Below, piece after piece: positions 51,901 to 61,073 of a DNA stretch of 64,000 bases. Source of the DNA: Comamonas flocculans. Lineage in GTDB: Bacteria > Pseudomonadota > Gammaproteobacteria > Burkholderiales > Burkholderiaceae_C. The position numbers and the translations under genes were made by a program. Position 1 is the stretch's first letter, and each line of letters begins with the position of its first letter. The notes beneath the pieces are model-generated. The model saw only the letters and a program-made list of their open reading frames with translations, had not been told where the DNA came from and made no database searches. The stretch spans positions 1,302,001 through 1,366,000 of the forward strand of contig NZ_CP042344.1 in NCBI RefSeq assembly GCF_007954405.1, given 5' to 3'.

Positions 51901-53072
51901 GCACGCCCGCGCGCAGCCACCCCATCCTGCCCGGCGCGACGCTGGGCGTGCTCGGCGGCGGACAGCTCGGGCGCATGTTCGTGCATGCCGCGCAGAGCAT
52001 GGGCTATTTCACCGCCGTGCTCGATCCGGACGCGCACAGCCCCGCCGGACGCGTGAGCCACCACCACATCCACAGCGGCTACGAAGACCCGCGGGGCCTG
52101 GCCGAGCTCGCGCGGCTGTGCGCCGCAGTGACCACCGAATTCGAGAACGTGCCGGCGGCGGCGCTGGAACAACTGGCCAGCCGCTTGCCCGTGGCCCCTG
52201 CCGCCGCCAGCGTGGCCGTGGCCCAGCACCGTGCGCGCGAGAAGGCGCACTTCGTGCGCTGTGGCGTGCCGGTCGCGCCGCACGCGGTGATTGAAACCGC
52301 CGAGCAACTGGCAGCCGTGGACGCGCAGCTGCTGCCGGGCATCCTGAAAACCTCCACTCTGGGCTACGACGGCAAGGGGCAGCTGCAGGTCGGCACGCCG
52401 CGGGAGCTGGCCGCTGCCTGGCAACAGTTGAAACAAGCCCCCTGCGTGCTGGAAAAGCGCCTGCCGCTGGACTTTGAATGCTCCGTGGTGCTGGCGCGCG
52501 GCAGGGACGGCAGCTGCGTGAGCCTGCCGGTACAGCGCAACCTGCACCGCGGCGGCATCCTGGCCGTGACCGAAGTTCACAAAGGAAATATGCCTCAAAC
52601 GCTTGCTGGTCAAGCGCTTGCAGCTACCAAATCCATAGCTGAAGGCCTGAACTACGTGGGCGTGCTCTGCGTGGAATTCTTCGTGCTGCAGGATGGCTCG
52701 CTGGTGGTCAACGAGATCGCGCCGCGCCCGCACAACAGCGGGCACTGGAGCATCGACGGCTGCGACAGCTCGCAGTTCGCGCTGCAGGTGCGCACCATGG
52801 CGGGGCTGCCACTTGCCACGCCGCGCCAGCACAGCCCGGCCATCATGCTCAACCTGCTGGGCGATCTCTGGCTGCAGGGCGGCGGCGCGCCGCGCACGCC
52901 GCCATGGGCACAGGTGCTGACCCTGCCCGGCTGCCACCTGCACCTGTACGGCAAGGCCGAGGCGCGCGCCGGGCGCAAGATGGGCCACCTGACGGTGACC
53001 GGCGCGCACATCGACACGGTGCGAGCCACCGCGCTGCGCGCCGCCGAGGTGCTGGGCATCGCGCCCTTCTGA
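51897..53072 (+). CDS. purK: N5-carboxyaminoimidazole ribonucleotide synthase
   Basis: A 391-residue ATP-grasp enzyme making N5-CAIR from AIR, bicarbonate and ATP. The N-terminal GVLGGGQLGRMFVHAAQSMG motif and the ATP-grasp core (EFFVLQDGSLVVNEIAPRPHNSG, about 261-283, shortened here) are intact. Residues about 233-245 are encoded by the dispersed repeat at 52593-52632. tsaC starts 3 nt after its stop. Confidence 0.95.
   Translation: MSTPARSHPILPGATLGVLGGGQLGRMFVHAAQSMGYFTAVLDPDAHSPAGRVSHHHIHSGYEDPRGLAELARLCAAVTTEFENVPAAALEQLASRLPVAPAAASVAVAQHRAREKAHFVRCGVPVAPHAVIETAEQLAAVDAQLLPGILKTSTLGYDGKGQLQVGTPRELAAAWQQLKQAPCVLEKRLPLDFECSVVLARGRDGSCVSLPVQRNLHRGGILAVTEVHKGNMPQTLAGQALAATKSIAEGLNYVGVLCVEFFVLQDGSLVVNEIAPRPHNSGHWSIDGCDSSQFALQVRTMAGLPLATPRQHSPAIMLNLLGDLWLQGGGAPRTPPWAQVLTLPGCHLHLYGKAEARAGRKMGHLTVTGAHIDTVRATALRAAEVLGIAPF
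52593..52632 (+). repeat. In-frame palindromic repeat inside purK
   Basis: CCTCAAACGCTTGC, TGGTCAAGCGCTTG and CAGCTACCAA reproduce the proA copy (21860-21899) and encode [12 protein letters not shown] in the purK frame. The segment sits between two strands, where PurK proteins vary (usually a stretch with IVPARV). Confidence 0.75.
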
Positions 53073-53075
53073 GCC

Positions 53076-54074
53076 ATGGTGCTGGACGGCGCGCTGCCCG
53101 AATCCATCGCCACCGCGGTGCAGGCGCTGGCGCGCGGCGAGCTGCTGGGGCTGCCGACCGAAACCGTCTATGGCCTGGCAGCCGACGCCGACAACGCCGC
53201 GGCCGTGGCAAGCATCTTCAGCACCAAGGGCCGGCCCAGCAACCACCCGCTGATCGTGCATGTCACGGGCCGCACCGCCGCCAGCCGCTACGCCGCCAGC
53301 GTGCCCGACTTTGCCGACAAGCTCATGGACGCGTTCTGGCCCGGGCCGCTGACCCTCATCCTGCCACGCCGCGCGGACATAGCAGGCGCCGCCACCGGCG
53401 GCCAGGACAGCGTGGGCCTGCGCTGCCCCGCGCACCCGGTGGCGCAGCAGCTGCTGGCCGCCTGCGCCGCGCACCAGCCGCCCATCCACGGCCTGGCCGC
53501 GCCCAGCGCCAACCGCTTCGGGCGCGTAAGCCCGACCACGGCCGAACACGTGCGCCAGGAATTCGGCGACGCGCTGCTGGTGCTCGACGGCGGTGCCTGC
53601 GCGGTGGGCATCGAATCCACCATCGTCGACTGCACGCGCGGCGCGCCGGTACTGCTGCGCCCCGGGGTGCTGGAGGTGGCGGCGCTGGCGCGCGCCTGCG
53701 GCCAAAGAATACTCTCGAAAGAGGAGCTTCCTGCGCAGCAGCCGCGGGCCTCAGGCACGCTTTTGATGCACTATGCACCCAAGGCACCGGTGCGGCTGAT
53801 GGACGCCCGCCAATTGCAGGCGGCGCTGGACCTGCTGGGAAGCGAAGACGCGCGCATTGCGGTCTGGGCGCGCACGCCGCTGCGTGCGGCCTCGCCCGGG
53901 GTGCTGCTGCAACCCATGCCCGACGAAGCCGGCGCCGCCGCCCACGCGCTGTTTGCCCAGTTGCGCGCCTTCGACGAGGCCGGCGCGCGGCTGATCTGGG
54001 TCGAGACGCCGCCGCCCGCTCCCGCCTGGGACGGCGTGCGCGACCGCCTGCAGCGCGCCGCCGCCGCGGGCTGA
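53076..54074 (+). CDS. tsaC: Threonylcarbamoyl-AMP synthase (Sua5 type)
   Basis: A 332-residue YrdC/Sua5 protein making threonylcarbamoyl-AMP for the t6A modification of tRNA. YrdC core: LGLPTETVYGLAAD (about 28-41), KGRPSNHPLIVHV and SANRFGRVSPTTAEHV; the C-terminal Sua5 domain (about 220-332) is present, so this is the longer form. Three nt after purK in the same operon. The region around 53700-53730 looks like another dispersed-repeat class. Confidence 0.9.
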   Translation: MVLDGALPESIATAVQALARGELLGLPTETVYGLAADADNAAAVASIFSTKGRPSNHPLIVHVTGRTAASRYAASVPDFADKLMDAFWPGPLTLILPRRADIAGAATGGQDSVGLRCPAHPVAQQLLAACAAHQPPIHGLAAPSANRFGRVSPTTAEHVRQEFGDALLVLDGGACAVGIESTIVDCTRGAPVLLRPGVLEVAALARACGQRILSKEELPAQQPRASGTLLMHYAPKAPVRLMDARQLQAALDLLGSEDARIAVWARTPLRAASPGVLLQPMPDEAGAAAHALFAQLRAFDEAGARLIWVETPPPAPAWDGVRDRLQRAAAAG

Positions 54075-54128
54075 AGGCGGGCGAGCCATCCCTTACACTC
54101 GACCACCAAACCTTCGGAGAATCACCCC

Positions 54129-55097
54129 ATGCCAGCATTCTGGTTGCGCCGCACCCTGCTCGTCGTGGCCTGCGCATCGACCGCCTGGCTCGCCGCCTGC
54201 GGCTCCAGCGTGGAGAAAGCCTTTCAACCCCAGCGCCTCATCGCCTTCGGCGACAGCATGGCCTATCTGGGCGACGCGGGGGGCAACGGCCGCTACACGG
54301 TCAACGACGGCAGCGTGAACAACTGGACGCTGCAGGTGGCCCAGCGCTACAACCGGCCGCTCGCCTCGAGCGCTGCGGGCGGATTGAGCTATGCCCGGGG
54401 CAATGCGCGCATCAGCGCCAAGCCCGATGCGGCAGGCAACCCGGCGACCGCCACCGTGGCCGAGCAGGTGGACCAGTTCTTTGCCACGCAAAGCGTGCAG
54501 CCGGACGACATGGTGATGCTCAGCGCCGGCACGGCCGACCTCATCGTCGGCATGCGCGCGGTGCTCGACGGCAGCCAGAGCCAGGCGCAGTACCTGGCCC
54601 AGGCAGGCCAGGCCGGCGCCGACCTGGCCACACAGGTGCAGCGCCTGTACGACGCCGGCATGCACGTGGTGGTGGCCGGCGTGTACCGCCTGGGGCGCAC
54701 GCCCTGGGCCAGGACGCTGAACCAGGAGGCGCTGCTCACCAGCGCAAGCGATGAGTTCAACAAGCAATTGCTGCTCAAGATCGAGCCGCTGGGCGAGCGC
54801 GTGCGCTACATCGAGATGGCCGGCTACGTGAACCCGATCGACGACACCTACCACCGCCCCTGGAACTACATCGGCTTTGCCAACAGCACCAGCCCGGTGT
54901 GCACCTCGGTGGACCCCGGCGCCGGCATAGGCACGGGTGCCAACCAGGTCAATTCGGCACTGTGCACCAGCGCCACCGTGGTGCCCGGCGCGGACGTGAA
55001 CACCTACGAGTTTGCCGACCAGGTCTATGTCTCGCCCGCGTCCCAGCGCCAGCTGGGCGAGCACGCCTACAACGACGTGCTGCGCGAAACCTGGTGA
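54129..55097 (+). CDS. GDSL/SGNH-type lipoprotein hydrolase-like
   Basis: A 322-residue lipoprotein (lipobox LAAC, Cys24) with block I AFGDSMAYLGD (Ser43), the GTAD segment of block III (Asn replaced by Ala-Asp), and a C-terminal D-Q-V-Y at 297-300 where a catalytic D-x-x-H is expected. So the Ser is present but the His is not. Possibly inactive, a binding protein or using His312. Lies between tsaC and a shared terminator. Confidence 0.75.
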   Translation: MPAFWLRRTLLVVACASTAWLAACGSSVEKAFQPQRLIAFGDSMAYLGDAGGNGRYTVNDGSVNNWTLQVAQRYNRPLASSAAGGLSYARGNARISAKPDAAGNPATATVAEQVDQFFATQSVQPDDMVMLSAGTADLIVGMRAVLDGSQSQAQYLAQAGQAGADLATQVQRLYDAGMHVVVAGVYRLGRTPWARTLNQEALLTSASDEFNKQLLLKIEPLGERVRYIEMAGYVNPIDDTYHRPWNYIGFANSTSPVCTSVDPGAGIGTGANQVNSALCTSATVVPGADVNTYEFADQVYVSPASQRQLGEHAYNDVLRETW

Positions 55098-55121
55098 GCG
55101 CCCCCGCGCTGCCCGGCCATG

Positions 55122-55150
55122 AAAAAACGCACCCGGGGGTGCGTTTTTTT
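55122..55150. terminator. Bidirectional terminator
   Basis: AAAAAACGCACC and GGTGCGTTTTTTT form a stem with A-run on the left and T-run on the right, between the convergent GDSL and gap genes. It can stop transcription from both sides. Confidence 0.85.
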
Positions 55151-55164
55151 GGGCTGCAAGGGCT

Positions 55165-58226
<3,062 letters not shown>

Positions 58227-58274
58227 GGAGAAAACAAGCGCAAGACTGCGCGCAATTGAGGTAAACCCGGCATT

Positions 58275-59417
58275 TTACTGGCGCGGCCAAAGCGCCCACA
58301 GGCGAAGGTTCTGCTTGAGCCGGCCCGCCAGCTCGCCCGCGGCCTCGCCCGAGCCGGCGAAGTAGTCGGCCCGCACCGCACCGACGATGGCGCTGCCGGT
58401 GTCCTGCGCCATCACCAGGCGCGCCAGGTGGGCGCTCGGCCCGTCGCTCGCCAGCCATACCGGCGTGCCGTAGGGGATGCTGCTGCGATCGACCGCGATC
58501 GAGCGCCCCGGCGTGAGCGGCACGCCCTGCGCGCCGCGCGGGCCGGCGTCGGCCGCGAGCGCATCGAGCGGTTCCTCGCGAAAGAAGACGTAGCGCGGGT
58601 TGGCCCAGAGCATCTCCTGCACGCGATCCGGGTTGGCCTGTGCCCAGGCGCTGATGCCCGGCCAGGTGGCGTCGCGCACCAGGCCGCGCTCCAGCAGCCA
58701 TTTGCCCACGCTCTGGTAGGGCTGGTTGTTGGTGCCGGCAAAGGCCACGCGCACCAGCCGCGTGCTGCCGTCGGCCTCCTGCACGCGCAGGCGCCCCGTG
58801 CCCTGGATGTGCAGCACCAGCGCCTCGATGGGGTCGCGCACCCAGGCAATCACGCGGGCGGCCAGCTGGGCCTGCACCTCGGGACGGGTCTCGATCTGTT
58901 CGCGGGTGTACCAGGGCTGCCTGGCCGGCAGGCCCGGCGGCGGCGCGTACAGCGGCACCTCGTAGCCGTCCCCACGCACGCGTGCGGCCTGCAGCTCGGG
59001 TTCGAAGTAGCTCGTGAGCAGGCCGTTGGCGTTGCCGTCGGCCGACTCGATGCGGTAGGGGCGCAGGCGCTCCTGCATCCAGGCGCGCTGCTCTTCCTCG
59101 CTGGCGATCGACAGGCGACGGGCTTCGGGACACAGCGGCGCAAACGCCGGCGCCGGGCGCTCGCAGTTGCGCAGCCAGGCTTCCCAGGCCTCGTGCAGCG
59201 CATCGTCCTGCCAGCCGGGCAGCTCCTCCCAGGCCACCGGCACCCAATGGCTGCGGTACTGGCTCAGGGTGCCGGGCACGGCCAGCGGCCCACCCAGGGG
59301 GCCGAGCCGCACCGGTGCGGGCTCCTGCGCCGCGGGCGCGCCGGGAGCCGGCGCGGGCGCGCGGCTGGCACAAGCGGCCAGGACTCCTACAATGAAGGCG
59401 ACGATGACTTGACGCAT
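58275..59417 (-). CDS. mltA: Membrane-bound lytic murein transglycosylase A
   Basis: A 380-residue outer-membrane lipoprotein (lipobox LAAC, Cys16) of the MltA family: LTSYFEPELQAARV, TNNQPYQSVGKWL and the C-terminal catalytic-acid region AQDTGSAIVGAVRADYFAGSG. It cleaves peptidoglycan to anhydromuropeptides. ATG at 59417 gives a good signal peptide. Its start lies 13 nt from a divergent small gene, so its ribosome site sits in that gene's start region. Confidence 0.9.
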   Translation of the reverse strand: MRQVIVAFIVGVLAACASRAPAPAPGAPAAQEPAPVRLGPLGGPLAVPGTLSQYRSHWVPVAWEELPGWQDDALHEAWEAWLRNCERPAPAFAPLCPEARRLSIASEEEQRAWMQERLRPYRIESADGNANGLLTSYFEPELQAARVRGDGYEVPLYAPPPGLPARQPWYTREQIETRPEVQAQLAARVIAWVRDPIEALVLHIQGTGRLRVQEADGSTRLVRVAFAGTNNQPYQSVGKWLLERGLVRDATWPGISAWAQANPDRVQEMLWANPRYVFFREEPLDALAADAGPRGAQGVPLTPGRSIAVDRSSIPYGTPVWLASDGPSAHLARLVMAQDTGSAIVGAVRADYFAGSGEAAGELAGRLKQNLRLWALWPRQ

Positions 59418-59430
59418 TAAGCTGGGCAAC

Positions 59431-59583
59431 ATGCTGCTGATTTTCCTTGAAGCCATGCTGGCACTGGCGCTGTTCCTGGGTCTGATCTGGTGGACCATGT
59501 TTTCCGGGCGCAAGCGCGGCGAGCTGCGCACCAGGGACGACGGCAGCCCCGACGCCCCATCGCCACCAGAAGAGGACACGTAA
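59431..59583 (+). CDS. 50-residue single-span membrane protein
   Basis: A short reading frame with the sequence start MLLIFLEAMLALALFLGLI, a strong N-terminal membrane helix (about 3-23), WW, then a basic stretch (GRKRGELRTR) and an acidic Pro-rich tail. By the positive-inside rule the C-terminus is in the cytoplasm. 18 nt before the OmpA-family gene in the same direction and 13 nt from the divergent mltA start. No family recognised; it might be a small subunit or a start of the OmpA operon. Confidence 0.6.
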   Translation: MLLIFLEAMLALALFLGLIWWTMFSGRKRGELRTRDDGSPDAPSPPEEDT

Positions 59584-59601
59584 CAGGAAAGGAAGCTGAT
59601 C

Positions 59602-60249
59602 ATGCGACATCAACCCATTCTTTGCGCCGTCGCGGCGGCGGCCATGCTCGCCGGCTGCGCCAACATGACCGACACCCAGCGCCACACCGCCACCGGCGCC
59701 GGCATCGGGGCGCTGGGCGGAGCCGCGCTGGGCGCGGTCACCGGCGGCTCGGTGGGTACGGGAGCGGTCATAGGCGCGGGCGTGGGCGCACTGGGCGGCT
59801 ACATCTGGTCGCAGCACATGGAAGAGCAAAAACGCGACATGCAGATGGCCACCCAGGGCACGGGCGTGGCAGTGACGCAGACGGCGGACAACCGCCTGAA
59901 GCTGGACATTCCGAGCGACATCTCGTTTGCCACCGGCCGCTCCGACATCCAGCCCAACTTCCGCCCGGTCCTGGAACGCCTCGCGCGCAGCCTGCGGGCC
60001 AACCCCGGCACCGAGGTGCTGATCATCGGCCACACCGACTCCACCGGCTCGGACGCGATCAACGACCCGCTGTCGCTGCAGCGCGCCACCAGCACGCGCA
60101 ACTTCCTGGCCGACCGCGGCGTCAATCCCATGCGCGTGCAGGTGGACGGCCGCGGCTCCTATGAACCCATCGCCAGCAACGACAGCGCCGAAGGCCGCGC
60201 GCGCAACCGCCGCGTGGAGATCTACGTCGGCGAACGCCAGCGGGGCTGA
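59602..60249 (+). CDS. OmpA-family lipoprotein with glycine zipper
   Basis: A 215-residue lipoprotein (lipobox LAGC, Cys19). Residues about 30-75 form a glycine-zipper membrane segment (GIGALGGAALGAV), and residues about 100-210 the OmpA C-terminal peptidoglycan-binding domain (LIIGHTDSTGSD and RNRRVEIYV). AGGAAAGGAAGC forms a strong ribosome site. Related to Pal/YiaD-like proteins that link the outer membrane to the wall. Confidence 0.88.
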   Translation: MRHQPILCAVAAAAMLAGCANMTDTQRHTATGAGIGALGGAALGAVTGGSVGTGAVIGAGVGALGGYIWSQHMEEQKRDMQMATQGTGVAVTQTADNRLKLDIPSDISFATGRSDIQPNFRPVLERLARSLRANPGTEVLIIGHTDSTGSDAINDPLSLQRATSTRNFLADRGVNPMRVQVDGRGSYEPIASNDSAEGRARNRRVEIYVGERQRG

Positions 60250-60257
60250 TTACCTGA

Positions 60258-61073
60258 TCACAGCACCCGGTGGCGCAGCGCCGGCAGCTGGCCGCGCACC
60301 TGCGCCAGGCGCGCGGCATCCAGCTCGGCGATGACCACGGCCGGCCCTTCGGCCTGCTGCGCCAGCACCTCGCCCCAGGGGTCCGCCACCATGCTCTGGC
60401 CCCAGGTGCGCCGGCCGTTTTCATGCTGCCCGCCCTGTGCCGCGGCCAGCACGTAGGCCTGGTTTTCGATGGCCCGCGCGCGCAGCAGCAACTCCCAGTG
60501 GGCCCGGCCCGTGGTCCAGGTGAAGGCGCTGGGCACGAGCAGCAGATCGCAGCCGGCGGCGGCATGGGCGCGGTAGAGCTCGGGAAAGCGCAGGTCGTAG
60601 CAGACGGACAGGCCCACGCGCCAGCGGCTGGCGTCGCGCGCGGTGAGCACAAACTGCACCGGCTCGCTGCCCCGGGCGATGGTGCGCGCCTCGTCGAACT
60701 GCTCGGCCGCGCGGTCGAGCACGAACAGGTGGATCTTGTCGTAGCGCGCCACCTGCCGCCCCTGCGGGTCGAACACCAGCGAGCTGTTGCGCACCCGCGC
60801 CGGCTCGCTGCAGCGCAGTGCCAGCGTGCCACCCACCAGCCATACGCCATACTCGCGCGCGGTCTGCGCAAGCCAGCGCTGTATCGGCCCGGCGCCCGGC
60901 GCTTCGGCCAATGCCAGCTTGTCGGTGTCGCGCAGGCCCATGGCGGCGAAGTACTCGGGCAGCACCAGCAACTCGGCGCCGGCGCGCACGGCCTGCTCGA
61001 CCAAGGGGCGGGCCTGGGCGAAATTGGCTTCGGGGGCAATGCCCGAAACCATCTGCAGGGCTGCGACCTTCAC
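60258..61073 (-). CDS. Nitrilase-superfamily carbon-nitrogen hydrolase
   Basis: A 271-residue amidase. Catalytic triad: Glu40 (LPEYF), Lys113 (YDKIHLF), Cys158 (SVCYDLRFPELYR). The sequence looks like Nit1/NitA-type enzymes that remove the amide from deaminated glutathione, which would fit the gshA/gshB genes of this genome, but the substrate is inferred. Start overlaps the yhdP stop by 4 nt (ATGA). Convergent to the OmpA-family gene with an 8-nt gap. Confidence 0.88.
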   Translation of the reverse strand: MKVAALQMVSGIAPEANFAQARPLVEQAVRAGAELLVLPEYFAAMGLRDTDKLALAEAPGAGPIQRWLAQTAREYGVWLVGGTLALRCSEPARVRNSSLVFDPQGRQVARYDKIHLFVLDRAAEQFDEARTIARGSEPVQFVLTARDASRWRVGLSVCYDLRFPELYRAHAAAGCDLLLVPSAFTWTTGRAHWELLLRARAIENQAYVLAAAQGGQHENGRRTWGQSMVADPWGEVLAQQAEGPAVVIAELDAARLAQVRGQLPALRHRVL

